Shown here piece after piece: positions 52,280-61,401 of a DNA stretch of 64,000 nt. Source of the stretch: Novosphingobium sp. Lineage in GTDB: Bacteria; Pseudomonadota; Alphaproteobacteria; Sphingomonadales; Sphingomonadaceae. The DNA lies in assembly GCF_030696665.1 (NCBI RefSeq), contig NZ_JAUYRV010000014.1, forward strand, positions 62,001-126,000, read 5' to 3'. The notes beneath the pieces are model-generated. The model did no database searches. It was not told the DNA's origin and worked only from the letters and a program-made list of their open reading frames with translations. Position numbers and translations under genes: made by a program. The first letter of the stretch is position 1. Each line of letters opens with the position of its first letter.

Positions 52280-53130
52280 ACCCGGCTGAGCAAGCGTCCG
52301 ATCGCCGCGATGCTTTCGGGTTCGTCAAGCGTGGGGGCATGGCCGATGCGCGGCAGGGTAACCAGTTCCACGCCGGGACGGGTGGCCATCTTGGCTGCGG
52401 CTTCCGGGGTCAGGATATCGGACGTTTCGCCGCGCAGGACCAGCAGCGGGCGGGTGGCAAGCGCATCGAACAGCGGCCACATATCGACTTGTGGCGTTGC
52501 GCCTTCAGGAGCTTCGAACGGTTCGGCGATCTTCATGTCATAATCGAAGGCGATGCGCCCGCCGGTGCCAAGCACCATGATGCGCTTGGCATAATGCAAC
52601 CACTGCGTGATGTCCCAATCGGGGTAGACGTCGCCACTGCTTTCCTGAAGCGCGCGGGCAGCGTGCATCCATGTTTCAAAATTGCGCCCCTGCCCGACAT
52701 AGCCCCGAATACGTTCAAGCCCGGCTGCCGAGACTTCGGGACCGATATCGTTGAGCACGGCGGCGGCGATCCGCTGCGGGTTGGAAACTGCCAGCAGCAT
52801 CGTCAGCAATCCGCCAAGCGATGTGCCGATGGATACGAAACGGTCGATCCCTTCCTGCGCCAGCAGCGCTTCTACATCCTGCAGATATTGCAGCGGGGTG
52901 TAGGTCATCGGGTCTTTGGCATAATCGCTATCGCCACGGCCGCGCATTTCAGGGCAAAGCACGCGCCATTGACCGGCCAGCGACGCTGCCAGATCCTCAA
53001 AATCGCGGGCGTTGCGGGTCAAACCCGGCAGACAGAGCACCGGCGGGCGGGCGGAATCACCATCGTAATAGCGGAAATGCAGGCGCAATCCGTCGCTGCT
53101 GGTCCAGTAGCGATCTTCGTAATCTGCCAT
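52276..53130 (-). CDS. Alpha/beta hydrolase
   Basis: A 284-residue hydrolase. Start: ATG 53130 (MADYEDRYWTSSDGLRLHFR); upstream open codons have no support. The nucleophile elbow is GTSLGG (Gly-x-Ser-x-Gly), the oxyanion loop PVLCLPGLTRNARDF, and a C-terminal His lies in LPRIGHAPTLDEPE. The substrate is unknown; it could be a lipase, esterase or lactonase. It is coupled to the glycosyltransferase downstream and divergent from selO. Confidence 0.88.
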   Translation of the reverse strand: MADYEDRYWTSSDGLRLHFRYYDGDSARPPVLCLPGLTRNARDFEDLAASLAGQWRVLCPEMRGRGDSDYAKDPMTYTPLQYLQDVEALLAQEGIDRFVSIGTSLGGLLTMLLAVSNPQRIAAAVLNDIGPEVSAAGLERIRGYVGQGRNFETWMHAARALQESSGDVYPDWDITQWLHYAKRIMVLGTGGRIAFDYDMKIAEPFEAPEGATPQVDMWPLFDALATRPLLVLRGETSDILTPEAAAKMATRPGVELVTLPRIGHAPTLDEPESIAAIGRLLSRV

Positions 53131-53204
53131 GATCAATCGATATTCCGCATGAAATCGGGTGGAGCCTGCTTGCGGGCAGGCCATTGCATGCCCACTATTG
53201 CCGG

Positions 53205-54614
53205 ATGCCAGCGCTCCCGCAAGACGCGATCTATCGCCCCTCCCCCCGCATCATGGCGCTGGCCGACTGGATCGGCGATCCCGTGCAGGCAGCGGACTTC
53301 CCCGAAACCCGGCTGCGCTGGCGCAATGATCGTGCCGCGCACGACATCGGGCTGGCCAGTTTGAGCGACGAGGATTGGCTGCGCCACTTCGGACGCTTTG
53401 AACCGCTGCCGGACAATATGCCGGGACCGATGGCGCTGCGCTATCACGGACACCAGTTCCGCACCTACAACCCGGATCTTGGCGACGGGCGCGGGTTTAC
53501 CTTTGCGCAGATGCTGGATGCGAACGATCGGCTGATGGACCTTGGCACGAAGGGTTCCGGGCAGACACCGTGGAGCCGCGCGGGCGACGGGCGGCTGACG
53601 TTGAAAGGCGCGATGCGTGAGATATTGGCAACCGAGATGCTTGAGGCGCTGGGGGTGAACACCAGCCGCACGCTTTCGGTCATCGAGACGGGCGAATCAC
53701 TCTATCGCGGGGATGAACCTTCGCCGACGCGCTCTGCCGTGCTGGTGAGGCTGAGCCACGGACACATTCGCATCGGCACGTTCCAGCGGCTTGGCGCTTT
53801 GCAGCTTGAAGACGAGATGGCGCAACTGGTCGCCTATTGCTTGGCCAACTTCCCCGGCGCAGCATTTGCTGATGCGCCGCACCCTGCCGTCCGGTTCTTC
53901 AACCAGGTGGTGGAGCGCATGGCCGATATGGCCGCCAGCTATATGGTGGCGGGCTTTGTCCACGGCGTGCTGAATTCCGACAACATGAACGTGACCGGCG
54001 AAAGCTTCGACTATGGCCCGTGGCGCTGGCTGCCGAAGTGGGAGCCGGGCTTTACCGCTGCCTACTTCGACCATTCCGGCCTTTACGCCTATGGCCGCCA
54101 GCCAGAGGCGATCCATTGGAACTGCGGGCAATTGGCGGTGGCGCTGCGGTCTTTGGTGGAAGCCGCACCGCTGATTGAAGCGCTCAACCGCTATCCCGAG
54201 CTTTACAGCCAAGCGATGACGCGGCGATGGCTGTGGCGGCTGGGTGTGGAGCCACGCGGCCTGGATGAGGACACGGCGCTGATCGGTGCTTGCGAGAACG
54301 TAATGGTGGCACAAGGGACCGGGCCGGATGCGTTTTTCTTTGCCCATCGCGGCGGGCGCGGACCATTTGCCGATACGGCGGAAAGTGCTGAATTGCGGGA
54401 TGCCTTGGCCCCGTACACGGCGCTGGACAGTAGCCATCCCTACTGGTCCGACGCAGCGCCGCAGTCCATGCTGATCGATGAAGTCGAGGCCATCTGGCAA
54501 CCCATTGCCGAGCGCGATGACTGGTCTGCGCTCAATGCCAAAGTGGCAGCCTTGCGGCGCATGGGTGAGGCAATGGGGCGGCGACCGACACCGATGGGCC
54601 ACGCGATCCGCTGA
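53205..54614 (+). CDS. selO: SelO-type protein adenylyltransferase (YdiU family)
   Basis: A 469-residue pseudokinase that AMPylates proteins. Seen: YHGHQFRTYNPDLGDGRG, LGTKGSGQTPWSRAGDGRL (nucleotide loop), and HGVLNSDNMNVTGESFDYGP with the metal-binding Asn/Asp. The C terminus (PMGHAIR) lacks the Cys or Sec found near the end of E. coli YdiU and eukaryotic SelO. It modifies redox-related proteins, often controlling glutathionylation. Start: ATG 53205 (a TTG at 53184 is possible). It is divergent from the hydrolase gene. Confidence 0.92.
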   Translation: MPALPQDAIYRPSPRIMALADWIGDPVQAADFPETRLRWRNDRAAHDIGLASLSDEDWLRHFGRFEPLPDNMPGPMALRYHGHQFRTYNPDLGDGRGFTFAQMLDANDRLMDLGTKGSGQTPWSRAGDGRLTLKGAMREILATEMLEALGVNTSRTLSVIETGESLYRGDEPSPTRSAVLVRLSHGHIRIGTFQRLGALQLEDEMAQLVAYCLANFPGAAFADAPHPAVRFFNQVVERMADMAASYMVAGFVHGVLNSDNMNVTGESFDYGPWRWLPKWEPGFTAAYFDHSGLYAYGRQPEAIHWNCGQLAVALRSLVEAAPLIEALNRYPELYSQAMTRRWLWRLGVEPRGLDEDTALIGACENVMVAQGTGPDAFFFAHRGGRGPFADTAESAELRDALAPYTALDSSHPYWSDAAPQSMLIDEVEAIWQPIAERDDWSALNAKVAALRRMGEAMGRRPTPMGHAIR

Positions 54615-54741
54615 AATCATCCACCAAGGGTGGTTCCGAGCATGAATATTGTTTAATCAGTAACGTCTGGGGCGTTACGGTACGGACCGGGAACCGGAAC
54701 CCACTGTTCGCTAGAACACTTTGGAAGAGCAGGCATTATTC

Positions 54742-56157
54742 GTGGCAACTGCCGAAATCGTATCCTATGAACCTGCCACCGGCGCCGAAGTGTGGCGCGG
54801 CAAGGTGGGCGATGTCGAAGACGTGGTCGCCCGCGCACGACGCGCTTGGCCGGCGTGGGCAGCGCAACCGCTGGCCACGCGCATCGAACTGGTGCGCCGC
54901 TTTGCCAACGAAGTGCGCAAGGATGCCGACAAGCTTGCCACGATGATCGCACGCGAAACGGGCAAGCCCCTGTGGGAAGCGCGCGCCGAAGTTGAAAGCG
55001 TGGTCGGCAAGGTCGAGATTTCGGTCCGCGCCTATGCTGACCGCACATCGCAGCGGAAACTGGATTCGGCGCTGCAGGGCACGGCGGCGCTGCGGCACAA
55101 GCCGCATGGCGTGATGGCCGTGCTGGGGCCGTACAACTTCCCCGCACACCTGCCCAATGGCCACATCGTGCCCGCGCTGATCGCCGGGAACGTGGTGATC
55201 TTCAAGCCTTCGGAAAAAACGCCTGCCACGGGCGAGATGCTGGCGCAGTGCTTCCACCGCGCGGGCATTTCCGCCGCAATCGTGCAGGTTCTGATCGGCG
55301 GCCCGGCTGAGGGGCAGGCGCTGGTAGCGCACGATGGCATCGATGGCGTGCTGTTCACCGGATCGGCACATGCCGGCATTGCGATCAACCGCAAGTTGGC
55401 ATCGAACCCGGGCAAGATGGTTGCGCTGGAGATGGGCGGCAACAATCCTATCGTAGTGTGGGATACGCCCAAGATTCAGGACGCGGCAACGCTGATCGTG
55501 CAATCGGCCTTCACCAGCGCGGGGCAGCGTTGCACTGCGGCGCGGCGGCTGATCGTCAAGGCTTCGATGTATGACGAGATCATCGGCGAAGTGAAACGGC
55601 TGGCCGACCGCATCATCGTGGGCGCACCGTTCGATGAACCGTCGCCCTTCATGGGGCCTGTTATCGACAACCGCACCGCCGATGGCCTGACCGAAAGCTT
55701 CGTCTACCTGCTGTCATCGGGCGGCCGTCCGATCAAGCACATGGTGCGGCTGAAGGACGATCTGCCGTTCCTTTCGCCCGCGATCATCGATGTGACCGCC
55801 GTGGCCGAGCGGCCGGACGTGGAACTGTTTGGCCCGCTGCTGCAAGTGGTGAGGGTGAATGACTTCGATGAAGCAATTGCCGAGGCCAACGCCACCCGCT
55901 TTGGCCTGTCGGCTTCACTGATCGGCGGAGATCCGCAGGATTACAACCGGTTCTGGGCGAATATCCGCGCAGGCGTGGTCAACTGGAACCGGCCAACCAA
56001 CGGGGCATCCTCAGCCGCGCCATTCGGCGGAGTGGGGCTTTCAGGCAATCACCGGCCCAGCGCCTATTATGCTGCGGACTACTGCGCTTATCCCGTCGCG
56101 TCGAGCGAGATGGACCAACCGCGTGCGAGCATCGGCGTGGGGCTGCGCAGCGATTAA
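54742..56157 (+). CDS. astD: Succinylglutamate semialdehyde dehydrogenase
   Basis: A 471-residue aldehyde dehydrogenase. AstD hallmarks are NWNRPTNGASSAAPFGGVG and GNHRPSAYYAADYCAYPVAS; the nucleophile is Cys in FTSAGQRCTAARR, and the general base Glu is in ALEMGGNNP. It oxidises N-succinylglutamate semialdehyde in the arginine succinyltransferase pathway. Start: GTG 54742 (MATAEIVSYEPATG) by family resemblance; TTG 54721 is possible. No astA, astB, astC or astE is nearby, so the rest of the pathway must lie elsewhere or the role differs. Confidence 0.9.
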   Translation: MATAEIVSYEPATGAEVWRGKVGDVEDVVARARRAWPAWAAQPLATRIELVRRFANEVRKDADKLATMIARETGKPLWEARAEVESVVGKVEISVRAYADRTSQRKLDSALQGTAALRHKPHGVMAVLGPYNFPAHLPNGHIVPALIAGNVVIFKPSEKTPATGEMLAQCFHRAGISAAIVQVLIGGPAEGQALVAHDGIDGVLFTGSAHAGIAINRKLASNPGKMVALEMGGNNPIVVWDTPKIQDAATLIVQSAFTSAGQRCTAARRLIVKASMYDEIIGEVKRLADRIIVGAPFDEPSPFMGPVIDNRTADGLTESFVYLLSSGGRPIKHMVRLKDDLPFLSPAIIDVTAVAERPDVELFGPLLQVVRVNDFDEAIAEANATRFGLSASLIGGDPQDYNRFWANIRAGVVNWNRPTNGASSAAPFGGVGLSGNHRPSAYYAADYCAYPVASSEMDQPRASIGVGLRSD

Positions 56158-56161
56158 GCTG

Positions 56162-56383
56162 TTAATTCGCCGGATCAGGCAGCGGTAGCGCCGGGTCGAT
56201 CGGCCCGCCCGGCGTGATTGCCAGATTGCGCATGTTCTGCTGGCTGAGGTCCGGGTCGACCATCAACTGCCCTTGCAACGCCTCTGCCATCACTGGATCG
56301 AGCGGTGCGCCGTCTTGCTCCACCTGCGGCGAACCACAGGCGGCAAGGACGAGACACAGAGCGAGAGTGGCAGCGATGCGCAT
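56162..56383 (-). CDS. Small putative lipoprotein
   Basis: A 73-residue protein. The signal (IAATLALCLVLAAC) ends in a lipobox, LAAC, giving a mature lipoprotein of about 57 residues, Pro/Asp-rich and likely unstructured (DPVMAEALQGQLMVDPDLSQ). I recognise no family. It is convergent with astD (gap of four bases) and follows a minus-strand terminator. Confidence 0.65.
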   Translation of the reverse strand: MRIAATLALCLVLAACGSPQVEQDGAPLDPVMAEALQGQLMVDPDLSQQNMRNLAITPGGPIDPALPLPDPAN

Positions 56384-56410
56384 TCCGGCGGTTTAGCGCC
56401 GCCGGGTTAA

Positions 56411-56446
56411 GAAAAAGGGAGCGCCCCGCATGTGCGGAGCGCTCCC
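56411..56446 (-). terminator. Rho-independent terminator of the glycine-zipper gene
   Basis: On the minus strand GGGAGCGC (56446-56439) pairs with GCGCTCCC (56424-56417), with the inner CCGCA/TGCGG extending the stem, followed by TTTTTC. It ends the transcript of the gene at 56490-56963 and separates it from the small lipoprotein gene. Confidence 0.85.
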
Positions 56447-56489
56447 CAACCCGACCTTTCAGTGCGACCCGAAGGGTGGGCGTACTCCG

Positions 56490-56963
56490 TTAGCGGCAGC
56501 GGCCACCGCCACGATCAACTTCGCGGCCAAGCAGTGCGCCCCCGGCAGCGCCAAGCACTGCGCCAAGCGTGCGGTCACCGCCACGGCCAGCCACTTCGCG
56601 GCCGACCAGTGCGCCTGCCACGCCGCCGATTACGAGACCGGTGGTGCCATCATTGCGACGGCAATAGTAGCGGCCATCATTGCCACGCCATGAACTGCGG
56701 TTGCCGTTCCAATTGCTGCGCTGGTTGTAGCGGCGATTGTCCCAGCCGCGATCATTCCAGCCACGGCGATCGTTCCAGCCACGGCGGTCGTCGCGGCGGC
56801 GGTTATCCCAGCCGTTCCACTGCGTGCCCAGATCGACATTGGCCGACGTTTCGATGCGTGTCTGCGGCAGGGCCGCTGCCGATGCCGGAACCGCGATGGC
56901 AAGGGTTGAGGCGGCGGTCATGGCTGCAACAAGACCCAGTGCGGTGTTCTTGATATTGAACAT
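56490..56963 (-). CDS. Exported glycine-zipper protein with Trp-Asn-Asp repeats
   Basis: A 157-residue protein. It has a signal peptide (ALGLVAAMTAASTLAIAVPASA) and then a repetitive basic segment with about four RRGWNDR-type units (55-85). The C-terminal half is a glycine-zipper 2TM domain (GLVIGGVAGALVGREVAG then LGAVLGAAGGALLGREV). It resembles surface or outer membrane-associated proteins of sphingomonads; the domain suggests membrane packing or oligomerisation. Function unknown. The terminator at 56411-56446 follows it. Confidence 0.75.
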   Translation of the reverse strand: MFNIKNTALGLVAAMTAASTLAIAVPASAAALPQTRIETSANVDLGTQWNGWDNRRRDDRRGWNDRRGWNDRGWDNRRYNQRSNWNGNRSSWRGNDGRYYCRRNDGTTGLVIGGVAGALVGREVAGRGGDRTLGAVLGAAGGALLGREVDRGGGRCR

Positions 56964-57171
56964 GGTCTTCTCCTCCAGTTCTTGGAGAGCAGCCGTCAGT
57001 CTCTGGCTGGTCCCGTTCTTCTTGATGGTTCAGGTTTACGCTCCCGAACCTGAACGGAACGCAACCAGCGTGTCAGATTTGCGGTTTGCGACAAAGCGAT
57101 GAAATTCGGCGATGAAATGCAGCGTGAATAGGCACTTGGCCCGGGCTGCCATTGCTGGCAGGGCAGCGGAC

Positions 57172-58062
57172 ATGACTTCACGTGAGACTTTCCGGCGCGG
57201 CCTTGTTGCGGCGGTATGCGCCTATATCTGCTGGGGCCTGCTGCCACTTTATTTCAAGGCGCTGCATGCGGTGCCGCCATTGGAACTGGTGGGCTGGCGG
57301 GTGGTGTTCACGTTGCCGGTGTGTATCGCAATCGTGATGTCTCGCGGCCAGTTTCCCGAACTTCGTGCAGCGTTTGCTAATCGGCAAGCGCTTGGCCTGA
57401 TGGCACTCAGCGCGCTGCTGATCGGGTCCAACTGGCTGATTTATGTCATTGCGATCAACAGTGGCCATGTGCTGGCGACAAGCCTTGGCTATTACATCAA
57501 CCCGCTGATCAACGTGCTGCTTGGCACGGTTTTCCTCGGTGAACGGCTGAGCCGGGTGCAGTGGGGTGCGGTCATGCTCGCCGGGGTGGGCATCGCACTG
57601 CTGCTGGCAGGCGCGGTCGACACACTGGCGGTGGCGTTGAGCCTGGCGTTCACGTTCGCTTTCTACGGCTTTGTGCGCAAACAGGCGCCGGTCGGCGCGG
57701 TGCCGGGCCTGACCATCGAAACGACTGTCCTGTTGCTGCCCGCAATCGCCATCGTAACGCTGGCAGCCGGTTCGCCGGGCGGGAGCAGCCTTGCGCTTGG
57801 CGGGTGGACCACGCCGCTGATCATCGCGTCCGGGCTGGCCACGGCGGTGCCGTTGCTGCTGTTTGCCGTTGCGGCGCGCAGCCTGCCGCTGTCGACGCTG
57901 GGCTTCGTCCAGTTCATCGCGCCGACAATCAGCTTCACGCTGGGGCTGACGGTGTTTGGCGAATCGCTGGATACCACGCGGCTCGCCTCGTTTGCCGTAA
58001 TATGGGCGGCGATTGCGCTCTACAGCTGGGATATGGGCAAGCAGGCGAGCGCCGCGCGTTAG
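57172..58062 (+). CDS. rarD: RarD-type EamA family transporter
   Basis: A 296-residue membrane protein with ten hydrophobic helices in two EamA halves. RarD-type motifs: [19 protein letters not shown] near 17-35, [20 protein letters not shown], and [17 protein letters not shown]. Family members export metabolites or drugs; RarD was named for chloramphenicol sensitivity. Start: ATG 57172, after a longer frame without support. Its stop overlaps pyrC by four bases (TTAG, 58059-58062). Confidence 0.88.
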   Translation: MTSRETFRRGLVAAVCAYICWGLLPLYFKALHAVPPLELVGWRVVFTLPVCIAIVMSRGQFPELRAAFANRQALGLMALSALLIGSNWLIYVIAINSGHVLATSLGYYINPLINVLLGTVFLGERLSRVQWGAVMLAGVGIALLLAGAVDTLAVALSLAFTFAFYGFVRKQAPVGAVPGLTIETTVLLLPAIAIVTLAAGSPGGSSLALGGWTTPLIIASGLATAVPLLLFAVAARSLPLSTLGFVQFIAPTISFTLGLTVFGESLDTTRLASFAVIWAAIALYSWDMGKQASAAR

Positions 58063-59096
58063 GTCAGCCGCCAGACGAGCGTTTCGCCAGCGTGGAACGG
58101 CACGATCATCGTACCGTTGCAGTCCAGCACCTCGGGCACGTGCACCGGGGCCTTTTCCAGCGTGATCGTGCCTTCGTTCACCGGCATGCGATAGAACGCC
58201 GGACCGTTGAGCGAGGCGAAGGCTTCGAACCGGTCGAGCGCGCCCTCTTCATCGAACACCGTGACGTAACTTTCCAGCGCAAAGGGCGCGTTGAAGATTC
58301 CGGCACAGCCGCAGGCGGTTTCCTTCAGATGCTTGGCATGCGGCGCGGTGTCGGTGCCAAGGAACACGCGAGTGCAGCCTGACGTCGCCAGCTTGCGCAA
58401 GGCAAGGCGGTGCTTCTCACGCTTGGCCACCGGCAGGCAGAACGCGTGGGGGCGGATGCCGCCAACCAGCATGGCGTTGCGATTGATGTGGAGGTGCTGC
58501 GGCGTGACCGTGGCCGCAATGTTCGGCCCGGCGCTTTCAACAAACTGCGCGGCTTCCTCGGTGGTGATGTGTTCGAACACGATCCGAAGGTCGGGCATGT
58601 CAGCCACCAGCCTTGTCAGAGTACGCTCGATGAACACGGCCTCACGGTCGAAGATGTCGACATGGCTGTCGGTCACTTCGCCGTGGATCAGCAGCGGCAT
58701 TCCGATGCGCTGCATCGCTTCAAGCACCGGATAGATCGTGCGGATGTCGGTCACGCCGTGGGCCGATCCGGTGGTGGCGTGCGCGGGATAGAGCTTTGCC
58801 GCAACGAACACGCCTTCGGCAAAGCCACGCTCGACTTCGGCGATGTCGGTGGAATCGGTTAGATAGAGCGTCATCAGCGGGGTAAAATCGCTGCCCTGCG
58901 GGAGGGCGGCCAAAATGCGGTCGCGATAAGCGGCGACGCCTGCCACATCGGTCATCGGCGGAGCAAGATTGGGCATGACGATGGCGCGCCCAAACTGCCG
59001 CGCGGTATACGGCACAACGCCTGCCAGCACATCACGGTCGCGCAGATGGGTGTGCCAGTCATCGGGGCGGCGAATGGTCAGAGTCTTGATCGTCAT
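58059..59096 (-). CDS. pyrC: Dihydroorotase
   Basis: A 345-residue class II dihydroorotase. Seen: the metal motif DDWHTHLRD, carbamylated-Lys region [15 protein letters not shown] and [13 protein letters not shown] with zinc His, and [14 protein letters not shown] with the catalytic Asp. It closes the pyrimidine ring in UMP synthesis. It is convergent with rarD and divergent from ygfZ with 39 bases between. Confidence 0.95.
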   Translation of the reverse strand: MTIKTLTIRRPDDWHTHLRDRDVLAGVVPYTARQFGRAIVMPNLAPPMTDVAGVAAYRDRILAALPQGSDFTPLMTLYLTDSTDIAEVERGFAEGVFVAAKLYPAHATTGSAHGVTDIRTIYPVLEAMQRIGMPLLIHGEVTDSHVDIFDREAVFIERTLTRLVADMPDLRIVFEHITTEEAAQFVESAGPNIAATVTPQHLHINRNAMLVGGIRPHAFCLPVAKREKHRLALRKLATSGCTRVFLGTDTAPHAKHLKETACGCAGIFNAPFALESYVTVFDEEGALDRFEAFASLNGPAFYRMPVNEGTITLEKAPVHVPEVLDCNGTMIVPFHAGETLVWRLT

Positions 59097-59135
59097 GGCC
59101 TTCCCCTTAGCGATGGTGGTGCCTATCTACCAGTC

Positions 59136-59870
59136 ATGACCCGTCTATTTGAACGCGCCCTTGTTCGCCTCGCCCCGCTGGAGCCGGCCGAGGACGTCGC
59201 CGGCTTTCTCCAAGGCCTCGTCACCAATGACGTGAAGGGCGCGCTACCGGTTTGGACCGCGCTGCTCACCGCTCAGGGCAAGGTGATGTTCGATTTCCTC
59301 GTCTGGCCGGATGGCACCGACGGGCTACTACTCGATTGTGAAGCCGCGCAGGCCGATGCTCTGGCAAAGCGGCTCACGCTCTATCGCTTGCGCCGGAAGA
59401 TCGGGATTGAACGCGTCGAAGCGTTGGGCGTGTTCTGGCAGGATCACCCCGGTGACGGCGGCGCAAACGATCCCCGCCTTGCTGCACTCGGCCAGCGCTG
59501 GATTGCGCCCATCTCACAAAGCGATTCGCCAGTGGACGATGCGTGGCGCGCGCACCGCCTATCGCTTGGCGTGACCGAGGGGCAGGCCGAACTTGGCAAT
59601 AGCGAAGTGCTCTGGCTGGAGTGCAACGCGGTTGACCTGAACGGCGTAAGCTTCACCAAGGGCTGCTACGTGGGGCAGGAAAACACCGCGCGGATGAACT
59701 GGCGGCAGAAGGTGAACCGCAGGCTGGTGGTGGTGCCGCTGGCCGCATCAGACCCGGCGCGGCAGCGCGCCACTTACCCTGACCTTGACCTCGCCGTGGA
59801 CCACCGCCGGATCGAAGACATTGCACCTGCCCTCGCCCCGTCATGGATGTCGCTTACGGCTGCTGATTGA
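59136..59870 (+). CDS. ygfZ: Folate-binding Fe-S assembly protein YgfZ
   Basis: A 244-residue protein of the aminomethyltransferase fold. The YgfZ signature KGCYVGQENTAR is intact, with the conserved Cys. FLQGLVTNDVKGAL lies at the N terminus. It uses tetrahydrofolate in [4Fe-4S] assembly; MiaB is a known beneficiary. Start: ATG 59136. Its 3' end overlaps the tetR gene on the other strand by 17 bases. Confidence 0.92.
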   Translation: MTRLFERALVRLAPLEPAEDVAGFLQGLVTNDVKGALPVWTALLTAQGKVMFDFLVWPDGTDGLLLDCEAAQADALAKRLTLYRLRRKIGIERVEALGVFWQDHPGDGGANDPRLAALGQRWIAPISQSDSPVDDAWRAHRLSLGVTEGQAELGNSEVLWLECNAVDLNGVSFTKGCYVGQENTARMNWRQKVNRRLVVVPLAASDPARQRATYPDLDLAVDHRRIEDIAPALAPSWMSLTAAD

Positions 59871-60441
59871 CCTGCGCCTGCACGATCCCTTCGACCAGCA
59901 TCTGTTCGGCCCGATCACGCGCCGCATCACGTGGCAGTTCAAGCGCTTGCGTCAGCGGTCCGCCCATCAGCGCATCGCCCAGCGCCATCAAGGTCAGCGC
60001 CAAGGTGGTGCTGCGCTGCGTATCCGAGTGATATTCGTCCAGATCAATCACCAGATCGTGGATCGTATCAACGATAGGATCGAGCGCATCCTCGTTCCCC
60101 GACAGCAGCATCCACGAGGCCAGCGCACCGGCGCCTTCCTTGTCGAACGCGTCGAACGTCAGGTCCACGACATCGCGTGGTGAGCCGATGCCCGAGCGGC
60201 TGGCGATCACCGCCTCGCGGATAGTGGCGCAGATTGTTTCGGCCAGATGTTTTGCCAGCGCCTTTTGCAGGCCCGCTGCCGAGCCGAAGTGGTGCAGCAA
60301 ATTGGCATGGGTGCGCCCGATTCGTCCGGCCACGGCCTTGAGCGTCACGGCCTGCGGACCTGTTTCGACCAGCAATCCGCGCGCGGCCTCAAGCGCCGCC
60401 ATGCGGCTTTCCTCGGGCGGGAGACGCTTTCTTATTGACAT
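59854..60441 (-). CDS. TetR-family transcriptional regulator
   Basis: A 195-residue TetR repressor. The N-terminal helix-turn-helix is ALEAARGLLVETGPQAVTLKAVAGRIGRTHANLLHHFGS; the C-terminal ~140 residues form the ligand domain (SGNEDALDPIVDTIHDLVID). It starts at ATG 60441, with ATG 60453 also open. It is divergent from the PF10118 gene with only about ten bases between the starts, so it likely controls that gene and itself. Confidence 0.88.
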   Translation of the reverse strand: MSIRKRLPPEESRMAALEAARGLLVETGPQAVTLKAVAGRIGRTHANLLHHFGSAAGLQKALAKHLAETICATIREAVIASRSGIGSPRDVVDLTFDAFDKEGAGALASWMLLSGNEDALDPIVDTIHDLVIDLDEYHSDTQRSTTLALTLMALGDALMGGPLTQALELPRDAARDRAEQMLVEGIVQAQVNQQP

Positions 60442-60451
60442 TGGTGTAAGC

Positions 60452-61363
60452 ATGCCTAAATTCCGGCTCATGACTGCCATGACCCCAACCATCGCACTAG
60501 AGCGCAGCGCCTCAACCGGCAAGGCTGCGCCCACCCCCGACGATCTGACGATCACGATACGCGACCGTCGCTTTGGCCGCAACGAACCGGCGGGGCGCTG
60601 GTGGCTGAACAATGATCCCATCGCAACCGCGTGGCACAACGCGCTGTCCGCCACTTTCCCGCGCGGGGAGGCCTTCTTCATCGAAGCAGTGAAGGCGCAC
60701 CGTGAAGGCGTGCCCCCCAAGCTTGAGGCTGAAATCCGCGCCTTCATCCGGCAGGAAATCAACCACACGCGCGAGCATGTTGCTTTCAACCGCGCGGCAG
60801 AGAATGCAGGTTACGACATCGCCCGCATCGACAAGCGCGTTGAGGAAATGCTGGCGCTGACCAAGGATCGCCCGGTGATCCTGAACCTTGCTGCCACGAT
60901 GGCGCTGGAACACTACACCGCGATGATGGCGCACGAATTCCTTGCCAATCCGGCCCATTTTGCAGGTGCGGAGCAGGAACCGGCGGATATGTGGCGGTGG
61001 CACGCGATCGAGGAGATCGAGCACAAGGGCGTCGCCTATGACACGTGGGTTCACGCCACGCGCAACTGGAGCCGGTGGAAACGCTGGAAGGTCAAGAGCC
61101 TGATGATGGTCATTGTGACCAAGAACTTCCTCACGCACCGCGTGGAAGATACGCTTGATCTGTTGGAACAGGATGGCCTGACCGGCGCGAAGTGGAAATG
61201 GAAGCTGGCCGCCTACTTGCTATGGAAGCCCGGCGTGATCCGCCGGATCCTTCCGGCGTGGCTCAGCTACTTCATGCCCGGCTTTCATCCGTGGCAGCAT
61301 GATGACCGGGCGTTGATCGCCAAGGCTGACAGCGAATTTCCAGATGCAGTGATGCCGCGGTAA
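60452..61363 (+). CDS. Predicted metal-dependent hydrolase (PF10118)
   Basis: A 303-residue protein. FIRQEINHTREHVAFNR, ATMALEHYTAMMAHEFL and WHAIEEIEHKGVAYDTW supply His/Glu metal ligands as in ferritin-like diiron folds of PF10118. Reaction unknown, perhaps oxidative or hydrolytic on lipids. Three Mets (60452, 60470, 60479) could start it; the latter two leave room for a promoter. A bidirectional terminator follows, and the divergent TetR gene probably regulates it. Confidence 0.82.
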   Translation: MPKFRLMTAMTPTIALERSASTGKAAPTPDDLTITIRDRRFGRNEPAGRWWLNNDPIATAWHNALSATFPRGEAFFIEAVKAHREGVPPKLEAEIRAFIRQEINHTREHVAFNRAAENAGYDIARIDKRVEEMLALTKDRPVILNLAATMALEHYTAMMAHEFLANPAHFAGAEQEPADMWRWHAIEEIEHKGVAYDTWVHATRNWSRWKRWKVKSLMMVIVTKNFLTHRVEDTLDLLEQDGLTGAKWKWKLAAYLLWKPGVIRRILPAWLSYFMPGFHPWQHDDRALIAKADSEFPDAVMPR

Positions 61364-61370
61364 AAACAAA

Positions 61371-61396
61371 GGGCTCCCCGCCGGGAGCCCTTTTTT
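61371..61396. terminator. Bidirectional Rho-independent terminator
   Basis: GGGCTCCC (61371-61378) and GGGAGCCC (61383-61390) form an 8-base stem with a CGCC loop, followed by six Ts on the plus strand and a T-rich run on the minus strand (TTTGTTTTTA). It ends both the PF10118 gene and the convergent acetyltransferase gene. Confidence 0.93.
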
Positions 61397-61401
61397 GTGG
61401 T

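Noticed and set aside
54660..54678. GTAACG...CGTTAC hairpin before astD
   Set aside because: Short stem with no T-run and unknown conservation, so not called a terminator or riboswitch.
60431..60450. CTTA...TAAG as a TetR operator
   Set aside because: Only the outer four bases pair; half-sites inside do not match well.
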